Origin: Lebetimonas natsushimae
Lineage (GTDB): Bacteria > Campylobacterota > Campylobacteria > Campylobacterales > Nautiliaceae
Assembly: GCF_002335445.1 (NCBI RefSeq)
Contig: NZ_BDME01000001.1
Span: 186,001 to 250,000 of the forward strand
Length of the DNA stretch: 64,000 nucleotides
Direction: 5' to 3'
The translations under genes and the position numbers were made by a program. The notes beneath the pieces were generated by a model. That model was not told the DNA's origin, did not search any database, and saw only the letters and a list, made by a program, of their open reading frames with translations. The number at the start of each line of letters is the position of its first letter. The stretch's first letter is position 1. Below are positions 33,200 through 42,342 of the stretch, piece by piece.

Positions 33200-35266
33200 T
33201 TATTTTGTTGTAAATTTATATATTCCGTTAAATGTTTTTGGAGGATTTTTTATATATTCTTCACATCTTTTAATATAAAGCATATAAATATAATCTTTGT
33301 TGTGTTTATATAATTTTTCAAAAATTTTTTTTGCTTCTTTAAATTTGGCATTTTTATATAAATATAAAGCTTTGTTATATTCATTAAAATCTTTTTTACC
33401 AAAATCTATTACTTCATAAATTGTAATAGGTTCGTTTTTCCCTTTTACATAAACTGTATCTAGTTCTCTTATTGTATAATCTTTCTTTAGCTTTTTTTTT
33501 GTAAATTCAGAAATGATTATATGTGAATGATAAAATTTATTTAATCCTTCAAGTCTGCTTGCTAAATTAACACTGTCTCCTATAATTGTATAATCAGCCC
33601 TACCTTTTGAACCCATTTCACCTATTGTTGCAATTCCAGTATTAATACCTATTCCTATATCAATGTTTACTTTAAATGTTTCATAAATTTTTTTATTTAT
33701 TTTTTTGAGAAATTTAATCTGTTTTATTGCACAGCTTACAGCTTTATCTTCATGGTTTAAAACATTTTTTGGAGCATTCCAGTATGCCATTATGGCATCG
33801 CCTATAAATTTATCAATAGTACCTTCGTGTTTTATTATTAAATTTGCCATGGGAGTGAAATATTCATTTAACATTTCAATAACTTTTTTAGGATCTTTCA
33901 AGGTTTCAGAAATTGTTGTGAAACTTCTTATGTCACTAAAATATATGGTTATTTCTTTTTCTTTTGGGGCTAAGATATCTGTTGGGTTTTGTAAAAGTTC
34001 TTCCATTACATTAGGGGATACTTTTTTTGCAAAAGCATTTTTAATAAGCAGTGAATTTTTATATTCGAAAAAATAATTTATTGTTGTTAAGACAAACGAA
34101 GTTATAACTATAGAAAACAGAGGATAAAATGTATTTAAAACAATCAAATGTTTTCTAAACAGATAATATTCCCCATAATATATTAGGGCAATTAATATTA
34201 TTATTGCGGTAATTGCTTTTATAGCCGAAAATCTGTAAATAATGAAAGCACTTAAAATAGTAACTATTAAAATTATAGCAATATTTATTATTTCTTTATT
34301 TTCAGGTTTGGATAAAATATCGTTTTTTAATAAGTTATCAAGTAATGTCGCCTGAATTTCAACTCCCGGAAATACACTTTCATACGGAGTTGCCCTTAAA
34401 TCAAACAGACCAGCCGAGGTGGTTCCTATGATTACGAATTTATTTTTAACTAAATTTTTGTTAAAAGTATTGTTATAAACATCCAATGCCGAAATATAAT
34501 TAAATTTCCCTCTTTTCCCCCTGTAATTTATAAAAACTCTTCCGAATCTGTCTGTCTTTATCGTTTGGTTGTTGTCTAAGTGGATATTGTCAATTCCTAC
34601 AGGGGTATAATTGATTGTGATTTTAGAAATACCTTGAGAGAGTCTATACATTTCAAAAGCTAGTGAGGGATAAAAATTATCATTATATTTTATTATAAGA
34701 GGCACATATCTTACTATTCCGTCATTATCTGGGACCATGTTTACAAATCCACTGCTGTATACACTTTTCTGAAGTCCAGGGATGTTTGCTAAATATCCCT
34801 GGGCTTCAGGTAGGAATTCTTTTTCAAAATTTCTTTGTATAAAAATAGCAGGAATATTAGGAAGAGTGTTTTTAGTAATGTTTTTATCAAAATAAAACAT
34901 TAATCCTAAAATAGAGGGGGAGTTCTGCAGGGATTTTGCAAAAATATAGTCATTTTTTTTATTTCTGTCATGTTCGGGAAAGAAAATATCATAACCTATA
35001 ATACCTACGCTTGCTTTTGTAAGATTTTTAACAATTTTAGCAATTATTTTTCTCTCCCATGGCCATTGGCCGAATTTTGATAAAGATTTTTCGTCTATAT
35101 CCACTATTGTGACAAGATTTGAAGTAGGTTCATTCCCTTTTAAATAAAAAAAAGTATCTGTTATTTTTTTATTGAGGCTATCTAAAATAATAGGGTTTAG
35201 TAAGTATAGAAAAACAATAAGTACAGATATCATTATACTGATAATAAAAAAATATAATTTTTTCAT
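33200..35266 (-). CDS. CHASE2-domain adenylate cyclase (class III)
   Basis: A 688-residue membrane enzyme. An N-terminal transmembrane helix and extracytoplasmic CHASE2 domain (about 25-315) precede three transmembrane helices (about 325-400) and a class III cyclase domain (about 430-620). Metal Asp residues are in YFSDIRSF and IGDAIMAY. The adenine-specifying Lys sits in GTIDKFIGD, DYTIIGDSVNLASRLEG holds the transition-state Asn and Arg, and a short TPR-like tail follows. It is divergent from the beta-barrel/FecR genes, a context often seen for CHASE2 cyclases. Confidence 0.88.
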   Translation of the reverse strand: MKKLYFFIISIMISVLIVFLYLLNPIILDSLNKKITDTFFYLKGNEPTSNLVTIVDIDEKSLSKFGQWPWERKIIAKIVKNLTKASVGIIGYDIFFPEHDRNKKNDYIFAKSLQNSPSILGLMFYFDKNITKNTLPNIPAIFIQRNFEKEFLPEAQGYLANIPGLQKSVYSSGFVNMVPDNDGIVRYVPLIIKYNDNFYPSLAFEMYRLSQGISKITINYTPVGIDNIHLDNNQTIKTDRFGRVFINYRGKRGKFNYISALDVYNNTFNKNLVKNKFVIIGTTSAGLFDLRATPYESVFPGVEIQATLLDNLLKNDILSKPENKEIINIAIILIVTILSAFIIYRFSAIKAITAIIILIALIYYGEYYLFRKHLIVLNTFYPLFSIVITSFVLTTINYFFEYKNSLLIKNAFAKKVSPNVMEELLQNPTDILAPKEKEITIYFSDIRSFTTISETLKDPKKVIEMLNEYFTPMANLIIKHEGTIDKFIGDAIMAYWNAPKNVLNHEDKAVSCAIKQIKFLKKINKKIYETFKVNIDIGIGINTGIATIGEMGSKGRADYTIIGDSVNLASRLEGLNKFYHSHIIISEFTKKKLKKDYTIRELDTVYVKGKNEPITIYEVIDFGKKDFNEYNKALYLYKNAKFKEAKKIFEKLYKHNKDYIYMLYIKRCEEYIKNPPKTFNGIYKFTTK

Positions 35267-35289
35267 TTACCTTCTTTTTGAGAGTATGA

Positions 35290-35306
35290 TATAATATTCA
35301 TATAAT
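35290..35306 (+). promoter_or_regulatory. promoter region for the TPR/barrel and FecR genes
   Basis: TATAAT occurs twice (35290-35295, preceded by TATGA, and 35301-35306) upstream of the GTG at 35328. The spacing to the start favours the first. The cyclase gene reads away on the other strand from the same 60-bp gap. Confidence 0.45.
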
Positions 35307-35327
35307 TTTAACATAAAAGGGGAAAGG

Positions 35328-36371
35328 GTGAAAATTTTTTATTTTCTCATATTTTTAATTATGTTAAATTTATATGCTTTTAACGGAATTGATTTTTATA
35401 AAAATGGTGAATACCAAAAAGCTGAAGATATTTTTATGGAATATCTTCAAGAGACAAATTCATCTGTAGCTAAAGCTTATCTGGCAAAAATATATTATAA
35501 GGAAGGTAAATATAAAAAATCAAAAAAATTTATAAATGAACTTTTAAAAAACAAATCTGTACCAATAAATATTAAAAAAGAACTTAAGGGTTTTCTTTTA
35601 CTCATGCAGGGTAAAAAAAATATAATCCCTTTCGTGTCTCTTTCCGAAGAAATAATTTATGATACGAATGTAAATTGGGATATGGATAAAAAAGAAGATT
35701 TTGCGCATATTGAAGAATTTAGAGGCGGCGGAACGTATTCGAATGATAATTTAAAAATTTTTTCTTATTTTACACTTCAAAACAAGAGGTATTTTAAATA
35801 CAGTAATCAGAATTATAAATTATTTAATCTATATACATATTTATATTATTATTCTTATATAAATACTAAATTAAAATTGGGATTTGAAAGAGAAATGGGA
35901 GATTCAAATTTTTATACAAGTGAACTTTATTTTTATAAAAGATTTAAAAATTATGAGATAGGACCTTTTACAATAGGGGAATATTATAATAACAATAATT
36001 TGAATTATAAAAATTTGGGAGGAGGTATAAGAATAGGATTTTCTAAAAAAAATTTTTTTACTAAGGTTTCTTTAATGTCATATTACAGCAATTACAATAA
36101 GAGAGATTTAGATAATCATAATTTTAAAATTGATATAAAGAATGTATTAAATTTTTCTAAATTTTATCTGTATATAAATTATTATTTTAATTATTCAAAA
36201 TATAATGATTATATTAATAATTTCCATTATTTGGATTTTTCAGTTAACGGCAAAATCAATAAATATATTAATTATTCAATTGGAATTACCAAATATTATT
36301 CGATAATTAATAAATTCTGTTATAATGTTATGAAAAATGAAATATATACAAAAATAATCTGCAATTTTTAA
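35328..36371 (+). CDS. TPR plus outer-membrane beta-barrel protein
   Basis: A 347-residue exported protein starting with GTG after GGGGAAAGG. A signal peptide (FLIFLIMLNLYA) precedes two TPR-like repeats (about 20-100). The rest is rich in alternating aromatic strands (YFTLQNKRYFKYS, LYTYLYYYSYINTKLKL) and ends in Phe, the hallmark of an outer-membrane beta-barrel. The TPR-plus-barrel layout resembles surface-lipoprotein-assembly-modifier type proteins, but that name is only a guess. It is 9 bp before the FecR-domain gene. Confidence 0.7.
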   Translation: MKIFYFLIFLIMLNLYAFNGIDFYKNGEYQKAEDIFMEYLQETNSSVAKAYLAKIYYKEGKYKKSKKFINELLKNKSVPINIKKELKGFLLLMQGKKNIIPFVSLSEEIIYDTNVNWDMDKKEDFAHIEEFRGGGTYSNDNLKIFSYFTLQNKRYFKYSNQNYKLFNLYTYLYYYSYINTKLKLGFEREMGDSNFYTSELYFYKRFKNYEIGPFTIGEYYNNNNLNYKNLGGGIRIGFSKKNFFTKVSLMSYYSNYNKRDLDNHNFKIDIKNVLNFSKFYLYINYYFNYSKYNDYINNFHYLDFSVNGKINKYINYSIGITKYYSIINKFCYNVMKNEIYTKIICNF

Positions 36372-36380
36372 GGAGAAGGG

Positions 36381-37361
36381 ATGAGATTTTTATTAATTTT
36401 AGTGGCAATTTTTTTATACGCAAATATAGGGAATATCAAAGAAATTAAAGGCGGGGTAAAGGTTGTAAGAAATCATAAAACACTAAAAGCTTATGTCAAT
36501 ATGCCTATTGAAAAAAAGGATACTATTTATACATATAATAATTCTAAAGCAAAGATTATTTTTAAAGATAAAACCATAATTACATTAGGTAAAAATTCGG
36601 TTTTTAAAGTTGAAGATTATGTATATGGTAAAAAACCAAGGGCAAAATTCAGTTTTTTAAAAGGTGCTTTTGTAAGTGTAGACGGTAAAATAGCCAAAAT
36701 CGCCCCTAAAAGATTTAAATTGAAAACTAAAAATGCTTCAATCGGAATCAGAGGAACGACTGTTTTTGGTGAAATATCTGATAAAAAAGATATTATAGGA
36801 TGTACTCAGGGGTTGATTAGTGTATCAAAAAATGGGCAGGAAGTTTTAGTAAAACCGGGAGAAATGGTAAAAGTTTTTACCAATAAAATAACTTCTCCGG
36901 TGAAAATTCCTCAGAGTTATTTAAATAAATTGGTTAAAAAATTATCATTGAATAAAAAGGAAATAAAAAGTTTTTTTAAACAGATAAATATAAACAGACA
37001 AAATAAAGTAACATGGGGAGATTATATAATAGAAACTCCTGTTAAAAATAAAAATATCAATAATGATATCGATACACATGTTAACACCAGTCATTTTGTA
37101 GTGGAAAAGCAAAAAATTGAAATTAATAATAAAATTAATAATTCGGAAACTACAGATACAACAAATATTCCTATAAATAATTCAGCCGGTAATTTAGAAT
37201 CTCCAACCATAATAAACACATATAATTCAAACAACGGCAATCACAACGGACAAGACGGTACAAACAACGGAAACCATAACGGACAGAGTGGATCAATGAT
37301 GGATAATTTAATAAATAATGGAAGTTCTATGATGAATAATATGATGAATAATGGTCATTAA
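36381..37361 (+). CDS. secreted FecR-domain protein with Asn-rich tail
   Basis: A 326-residue protein with a signal peptide (RFLLILVAIFLYA). A FecR domain follows (about 20-170: YNNSKAKIIFKDKTIITLGKNS, ASIGIRGTTVFGEI). The C-terminal 45 residues are Asn/Gly/His/Gln/Met-rich with a tandem NNGNHNGQ-type repeat. FecR domains with a signal peptide are usually periplasmic or surface sensors or scaffolds. The locus pairs it with a CHASE2 cyclase on the opposite strand. A 24-bp palindrome of the rpsU terminator follows. Confidence 0.82.
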   Translation: MRFLLILVAIFLYANIGNIKEIKGGVKVVRNHKTLKAYVNMPIEKKDTIYTYNNSKAKIIFKDKTIITLGKNSVFKVEDYVYGKKPRAKFSFLKGAFVSVDGKIAKIAPKRFKLKTKNASIGIRGTTVFGEISDKKDIIGCTQGLISVSKNGQEVLVKPGEMVKVFTNKITSPVKIPQSYLNKLVKKLSLNKKEIKSFFKQININRQNKVTWGDYIIETPVKNKNINNDIDTHVNTSHFVVEKQKIEINNKINNSETTDTTNIPINNSAGNLESPTIINTYNSNNGNHNGQDGTNNGNHNGQSGSMMDNLINNGSSMMNNMMNNGH

Positions 37362-37394
37362 TAGTTAAAATTTTTTAGTTATATAAGGAATTTA

Positions 37395-37426
37395 TAAAGA
37401 AAGAAAGCAGATTATAATCTGCTTTC
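37395..37426 (-). terminator. rpsU terminator, 24-bp perfect palindrome
   Basis: Positions 37403-37426 form a perfect palindrome centred on the rpsU stop codon. Read on the minus strand, the hairpin is followed by TTTCTTT, so it fits a Rho-independent terminator whose 5' arm is coding sequence. Confidence 0.7.
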
Positions 37427-37624
37427 GTAACGTCTAAGCATCCAAAGTTTTCTAAGGATTTTTTTACGAGTCGCAATTTTTTCTTTTTTGCGTCTTTCAC
37501 TCGGAGGTTCGTAAAATCTTCTTTTTCTAACTTCAACTACAATTAGGTTTCTGTCAACCTGTCTTTTGAACTTTCTGTAAGCAGATTCGAAATCTTCTCC
37601 CGGATGTACTACGATTCCTGGCAC
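37412..37624 (-). CDS. rpsU: 30S ribosomal protein S21
   Basis: A 70-residue S21 protein from the GTG at 37624 (mature start [13 protein letters not shown], matching campylobacterotal S21). It has basic helices and the conserved C-terminus MLRRYESRL. Upstream in-frame GTGs at 37636 and 37633 are also possible, but length and homology favour 37624, which follows AAAGGTGG. Promoter TATAAT is at 37665-37660, just inside the end of the AEC transporter gene. Confidence 0.92.
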   Translation of the reverse strand: MPGIVVHPGEDFESAYRKFKRQVDRNLIVVEVRKRRFYEPPSERRKKEKIATRKKILRKLWMLRRYESRL

Positions 37625-37659
37625 TGCTCTCACCACCTTTCATTTATTTTTGAGGTGTT

Positions 37660-37665
37660 ATTATA
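37660..37665 (-). promoter_or_regulatory. -10 promoter of rpsU
   Basis: The minus strand reads TTTTGATATAATAACACC, a TATAAT about 36 bp before the rpsU start and abutting the AEC transporter stop codon. Confidence 0.5.
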
Positions 37666-38538
37666 TCAAAATAATAAATATTTATAAAGAGGTAAAATAA
37701 TAAAAGCAAATAAAATACCAAGACCAACTGCAGAAATTGCCAAATCTTCCCTTAGTTTCGCCTCCATTGCCAGTACGGATGCCATTACCATGGGCGGCAT
37801 TGCACTTTCTGTAAACGTCACCTGAAATGCAGGGTTCTTGATATCAAAAAATAGATAAATAATAAAATAAATACCAAGTGGTACTAAAAACATTTTAATA
37901 AAAAGTACAACTGAAGCCAGTTTTATATTTTTTTTTACATCCAAAAAACTGAATCTCATTCCTATGGCGAGTGTTACCAGAAATATTAGGGAATCTCCTA
38001 TAGGTTTTAAAAATTCCAGGTTCAAATGGAAATTTCTCAAAAAAATTGCAAATAAAAGGGCTAAAAAAGGGGGAAATTTAAATATATCTTTTATCATGTT
38101 TTTTATATTTATACTTTTTTCACTCCCATACGCCACAAATATGCTTCCAAATACTATTAAACCAAAAAACATCATCTGGTCAAAAAATATTGCCCATATC
38201 AAATTTTTTTCTCCGAACAGACTTACAACCATTGGAAAACCCAAAAATGATGTGTTTCCGAGGCTTGATGTTAAAAGTGCAGCGGCAGTGGTTTTTCTGT
38301 CAAACTTTAATAATTTTGAAATTATAAATCCGAATGTCGTTCCGATTAATATAGACATAAATGAAAGAAAAAATATTTTAAAAATTTCATTTGAGGAATT
38401 TAAATAATATATTTTGTAAATAATTAAAGCCGGAAAAGAGATAAAAATGACAATATCAATTAAAGGTTTTGAATAATCGTTTTTGAATGTTTTAAAAATA
38501 TATCCAGCAATAAAAATAATAAGTACAGATATCAGCAA
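37666..38538 (-). CDS. AEC-family (auxin efflux carrier-like) transporter
   Basis: A 290-residue membrane protein with about ten transmembrane segments and internal two-fold repeat, typical of the AEC/bile-acid-transporter superfamily (ALLTSSLGNTSFLGFPMV; FTESAMPPMVMASVLAM). Characterised members carry malate or other organic anions. It starts with TTG at 38538, 5 bases after AAAGGA. It is divergent from pyrG across a gap holding a heptamer tract. Confidence 0.85.
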   Translation of the reverse strand: MLISVLIIFIAGYIFKTFKNDYSKPLIDIVIFISFPALIIYKIYYLNSSNEIFKIFFLSFMSILIGTTFGFIISKLLKFDRKTTAAALLTSSLGNTSFLGFPMVVSLFGEKNLIWAIFFDQMMFFGLIVFGSIFVAYGSEKSINIKNMIKDIFKFPPFLALLFAIFLRNFHLNLEFLKPIGDSLIFLVTLAIGMRFSFLDVKKNIKLASVVLFIKMFLVPLGIYFIIYLFFDIKNPAFQVTFTESAMPPMVMASVLAMEAKLREDLAISAVGLGILFAFIILPLYKYLLF

Positions 38539-38579
38539 CTTTATCCTTTTTTTTGGAATTATAATTAATAAAATTAAGA

Positions 38580-38614
38580 AAATTTACATTTTACATTTTG
38601 CATTTTACATTTTT
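38580..38614 (-). repeat. heptamer repeat tract
   Basis: Clean tandem heptamers (TAAAATG, CAAAATG, TAAAATG, AAAAATG on the minus strand) sit in the divergent AEC/pyrG gap. The ATG-bearing strand is that of the AEC gene. Here it supplies no start codon. Confidence 0.85.
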
Positions 38615-38629
38615 CCTTGTGATAGTTGG

Positions 38630-38635
38630 TATAAT
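38630..38635 (+). promoter_or_regulatory. extended -10 promoter of pyrG
   Basis: GTTGGTATAATTTC contains TGn-TATAAT, 20 bp upstream of the pyrG ATG at 38655, leaving a very short leader. Confidence 0.6.
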
Positions 38636-38654
38636 TTCATTAAAAAGGTGCTTT

Positions 38655-40292
38655 ATGGCTAAATACATTTTTGTAACAGGAGGAGTGCTCAGTTCTCTTG
38701 GAAAAGGTATAACTTCGGCTTCTATCGCAACACTTCTTCAACACAGCGGTTTTAAGGTTTCCATGGTAAAAATCGACCCTTATTTGAATGTGGATCCAGG
38801 AACTATGAGTCCTTTTGAGCACGGTGAAGTGTTTGTAACCGAAGACGGGGCTGAAACTGACCTTGATATAGGTAATTATGAGAGGTTTTTAAATAAAAAT
38901 TTAAGTAAAAAAAACAATTTCACAACAGGACAGGTTTATTTAAGTGTTATTGAAAAAGAAAGAAGAGGGGATTATTTGGGAAAAACTGTTCAGATTATTC
39001 CTCATATTACAGATGAAATTAAAAAAAGAATAAAAGATGTTGCAAAAGAAACTGATATTGTAGTGGTTGAGCTTGGCGGGACTGTCGGGGATATAGAAGG
39101 ACTCCCGTTTTTAGAAGCTGTAAGACAGCTTAAACAGGAAGTCGGTAAAAATAACGCAATGTTTGTACATGTAACACTCATTCCTTATATTAAAGCGGCG
39201 GGTGAGCTTAAGACAAAACCGACTCAGCATAGCGTTCAGGAGCTTAGACGTATAGGTATTACCCCACATATACTTGTATGCAGAAGCGAAAAGCCACTTC
39301 CGAAATCTCTCAAAGAAAAACTTTCAAACGCTACAGATGTGGACAGGGATGCCGTTATTGAAGCTGTGGACGCCCCTACAATTTATCAAGTGCCTTTAAA
39401 TTTTTTAAATCAGGATATTTTAAAACCTATTGCCGAGCAGCTTGATTTAGGAGAACTGCATCCTGATATGAGTGAATGGAACTATCTTGTTAAAAAAATA
39501 ATTTCCCCTCAGAAAAGTGTAAAAATAGCATTTGTAGGAAAATATTTAAAATTAAAAGAGAGTTACAAATCTTTAATAGAAGCCCTTATTCACAGCGGAG
39601 CCCATCTTGATATGAGAGTGGATATTGAATGGATTGATTCTGAAGAACTTGAAAAATTAAGCGAAGAGGAAATGGAAGAGAGATTTAATGAAGTTAGCGG
39701 TATATTGGTACCGGGGGGATTTGGTGAAAGGGGAGTTGAAGGAAAACTAAGAGCCATCAAATATGCAAGGGAGAATAAAATTCCTTATCTTGGAATCTGT
39801 CTTGGAATGCAGCTGGCTGTTATAGAATTTGCAAGAAACGTGCTTAATCTTAAATATGCAAATTCTCAGGAATTTGACCCTGATACAACGGAACCTGTTG
39901 TATATTTAATTGATGAGTTTATTGATGCAAACGGACAAAAACAGATAAGAACCCACAAAACCCCGCTTGGCGGGACTATGAGACTCGGGGGGTATGAGTG
40001 TCTGATTAAAAAAGGTACAAAATTATACGACGCATATAAAAGTGATAAAGTAATAGAAAGACACCGTCACAGATATGAGGTTAATAACGCTTATGAAAAA
40101 CAATTGGAAGATAACGGAATGATAATAAGCGGAAAAAGTAAAGAAGGATTGATTGAAGCAGTTGAGCTTAAAGATCATCCTTGGTTTGTCGGTGTTCAGT
40201 TTCACCCTGAATTTACAAATAAATTAAAATCTCCAAATAAAGTAATAATGAGCTTTGTTGAAAATGCATACAAATGTCAAAAAAGCTGTTAA
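38655..40292 (+). CDS. pyrG: CTP synthase
   Basis: A 545-residue glutamine-dependent CTP synthase from the ATG at 38655 ([18 protein letters not shown]), seven bases after an AAAAAGG site. An in-frame extension to 38598 lies within the promoter and is rejected. Synthetase motifs include [15 protein letters not shown] and EVGGT-like [11 protein letters not shown]. The glutaminase domain has the nucleophile Cys in LGICLGMQL and HPEF near the end. The gene overlaps recJ by 19 bp. Confidence 0.96.
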   Translation: MAKYIFVTGGVLSSLGKGITSASIATLLQHSGFKVSMVKIDPYLNVDPGTMSPFEHGEVFVTEDGAETDLDIGNYERFLNKNLSKKNNFTTGQVYLSVIEKERRGDYLGKTVQIIPHITDEIKKRIKDVAKETDIVVVELGGTVGDIEGLPFLEAVRQLKQEVGKNNAMFVHVTLIPYIKAAGELKTKPTQHSVQELRRIGITPHILVCRSEKPLPKSLKEKLSNATDVDRDAVIEAVDAPTIYQVPLNFLNQDILKPIAEQLDLGELHPDMSEWNYLVKKIISPQKSVKIAFVGKYLKLKESYKSLIEALIHSGAHLDMRVDIEWIDSEELEKLSEEEMEERFNEVSGILVPGGFGERGVEGKLRAIKYARENKIPYLGICLGMQLAVIEFARNVLNLKYANSQEFDPDTTEPVVYLIDEFIDANGQKQIRTHKTPLGGTMRLGGYECLIKKGTKLYDAYKSDKVIERHRHRYEVNNAYEKQLEDNGMIISGKSKEGLIEAVELKDHPWFVGVQFHPEFTNKLKSPNKVIMSFVENAYKCQKSC

Positions 40293-41881
40293 ATAAGCAA
40301 CTTATAAAAGAAATTCTCTCTTTACGAATTGAAGAAATAGATTCAATTAATATTCCCCATTTTTCCCTTCTTAATGATATAGATAAAGCTACAAAAAGAA
40401 TAGTTGAAGCTGTTGAAAATAAGGAAAAAATTGTAATAGTTGGGGATTATGATGTTGACGGTGTCAGCAGTTCTGCAATTATGAAACTTTTTTTTGAAAA
40501 AATGGGAATTGATATAGAAATTGTAATTCCAAACAGATTCATCCACGGATATGGACTCACCCCCGCAATTTTAGAAGAAATTGAAGCTGATTTAATAATT
40601 ACTGTCGATAACGGAATTACCTCTTTTGAAGCGGCTGAAATTTGTAAAATAAGAGGAATTGATTTAATAATTACGGACCACCACACACCTAAAATAAGTA
40701 CAAAGTGTAAAATGAAAAGTGAAGAGTTAATGGAGGATGGAAAATGGGGAATGGAAAATGAAGGACTGGAATTTATATTGCCTGATGCGTATGCCATAAT
40801 TAATCCAAAAACTTCACCAGATTTTCCTTTTAAAGAAATTTGCGGGGCCGAGGTTGCTTGGTATTTGTGTGCGGCAATTAAAAAAGAGATGAATTTAAAA
40901 ATTGATTTAAGAGAGTTTTTAGATATTTTGGCAATTGCCATTATTGCAGATGTTATGCCCCTTACTCATATGAACAGAACCCTTGTAAATATGGGACTAA
41001 AAAGATTAAACAGAGCCCTTAGACCTTTTAGTGGGATTTTAGCTAGGGAATTTAAAGAGATAAATTCAGAGACAATTGCTTTTCAGATAGCCCCGAGGAT
41101 TAATGCGGCGGGCAGAATGGAGAGTGCATACGTGGCATATAATTTTTTGGTAAGTAAAAACGAAGAAGAGGCTTTCAGGTATTATTTGGAGCTTGATAGG
41201 CTGAATAATTTAAGAAAAGAAACAGAAAAAGAAATATTTGAGTCAATTGAAATTAAAGACGATGATTTCATCCTCTCTTTTGGGGATTACCATGAAGGGG
41301 TTGTGGGGATTATTGCAAGCAGACTTGTGCATAAATATAAAAAACCGGCAATTGTGTTTTCCAAAAAAGATAATATTCTTAAAGGCAGCGGCAGGAGCCT
41401 TGGAAATATTGATATATTTTCTCTTATTAGTGAATGTGAAGAGCTGCTTGAAGGTTTTGGCGGTCATAAAATGGCCTGCGGGTTAACAATAAAAAAGGAA
41501 AATTTTGAAAAATTAAAAACGGCTTTGAATGAGAAAATTAAAAAATACGGTAAAGATGATTTTTTTATAGAAGATTTTGTATTGGGTGAACTTCCTTTTA
41601 GTGAAATAGATTTGGAATTACTTGATATTATAAAATCTTTTGAGCCTTTCGGGGAGGCAAATCCAAAACCCAAATTTATTTCCTCGGCCAAAATAGAACA
41701 TGTCCAGAATCTGAAAGACAATCATTATAAACTTATTTTAAATCAAAACGGTTATTTTCTGCCGGCAGTAATTTTCAGATATGACGGGGATTTTGACGAG
41801 AAAATAACTTTTAAATTTAGTTTGAGTGAGAACAACTATTATTCAAGGGAAATTCAATTAATAATAGAGGAGATATTATGA
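40274..41881 (+). CDS. recJ: single-stranded-DNA exonuclease RecJ with repeat-coded insertion
   Basis: A 535-residue DHH-family 5'-3' exonuclease used in recombination and repair. Motifs are DYDVDGVS (near 58), DNGITS, DHHTP (near 136), PRINAAGRM, and DHHA1-type [10 protein letters not shown]. Directly after DHHTP, where RecJ normally reads on to [10 protein letters not shown], about 27 extra residues (roughly 139-166, Lys/Glu/Met/Gly-rich) are coded by a heptamer tract. The frame is kept and all motifs remain. The gene starts inside the end of pyrG. Confidence 0.93.
   Translation: MSKKLLNKQLIKEILSLRIEEIDSINIPHFSLLNDIDKATKRIVEAVENKEKIVIVGDYDVDGVSSSAIMKLFFEKMGIDIEIVIPNRFIHGYGLTPAILEEIEADLIITVDNGITSFEAAEICKIRGIDLIITDHHTPKISTKCKMKSEELMEDGKWGMENEGLEFILPDAYAIINPKTSPDFPFKEICGAEVAWYLCAAIKKEMNLKIDLREFLDILAIAIIADVMPLTHMNRTLVNMGLKRLNRALRPFSGILAREFKEINSETIAFQIAPRINAAGRMESAYVAYNFLVSKNEEEAFRYYLELDRLNNLRKETEKEIFESIEIKDDDFILSFGDYHEGVVGIIASRLVHKYKKPAIVFSKKDNILKGSGRSLGNIDIFSLISECEELLEGFGGHKMACGLTIKKENFEKLKTALNEKIKKYGKDDFFIEDFVLGELPFSEIDLELLDIIKSFEPFGEANPKPKFISSAKIEHVQNLKDNHYKLILNQNGYFLPAVIFRYDGDFDEKITFKFSLSENNYYSREIQLIIEEIL
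40701..40760 (+). repeat. heptamer repeat tract inside recJ
   Basis: CAAAGTG, TAAAATG, AAAAGTG and AAGAGTT are in phase; after a phase slip GTTAATG, GAGGATG, GAAAATG, GGGAATG and GAAAATG follow. The tract is on the coding strand and encodes the extra loop after DHHTP. Confidence 0.85.
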
Positions 41882-42342
41882 AAAGTCACCCTATTTTTAA
41901 AACACTAAGCGAAGAGGAGTTTGAAACTATAAAAGATTTTTTTAGGGAAAAAACTTTTAAAGCGGGAGAAATTATTGTAAAAGAGGGTGAATATTCCGAA
42001 AGGGCTTTTATTTTAAAAGAAGGTGAGGTCAGTGTAATAAAAGAAACAATTTATAAAAACGATTATATTATTACTGATATAAAAGCAGGTGGAGAGGAAT
42101 TCTTCGGAGAGGTTAATCTGATTGACAGAGGTCTTGTTACTTCTACTATTAAAGCGAAAACAGATATAAAAATTTATGAAATAACCCATAATGATTTTAT
42201 ATCAATTCTTGATATGTATCCTGTAATAGGTTCTAAAATGCTTTGGATAATCTCTTATAACCTTACAAAACATTTAAGAAAAGCGGACAGGGATATAATA
42301 ACTTTATATAATGCTTTTGTTGAGGTTGTGGAGAATGACTAA
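41878..42342 (+). CDS. single-domain cyclic-nucleotide-binding protein
   Basis: A 154-residue protein made of one CRP/PKA-type cyclic nucleotide-binding domain (FKAGEIIVKEGEYSERAFILKEGEVSV, then EEFFGEVNLIDRG, the phosphate-binding cassette region) plus a short helical C-terminus. There is no helix-turn-helix, so it is not a CRP-like transcription factor. It starts by ATGA overlap with recJ and overlaps the next permease gene. With an adenylate cyclase 7 kb away, it is a candidate cAMP effector. The cassette Arg-Ser-type residues are not obvious, so ligand binding is uncertain. Confidence 0.78.
   Translation: MKSHPIFKTLSEEEFETIKDFFREKTFKAGEIIVKEGEYSERAFILKEGEVSVIKETIYKNDYIITDIKAGGEEFFGEVNLIDRGLVTSTIKAKTDIKIYEITHNDFISILDMYPVIGSKMLWIISYNLTKHLRKADRDIITLYNAFVEVVEND

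Noticed and set aside
38598-38654. N-terminal extension of pyrG
   Set aside because: It overlaps the promoter and lies upstream of the conserved AKYIFVTGG start; the ATG at 38655 has its own ribosome-binding site.
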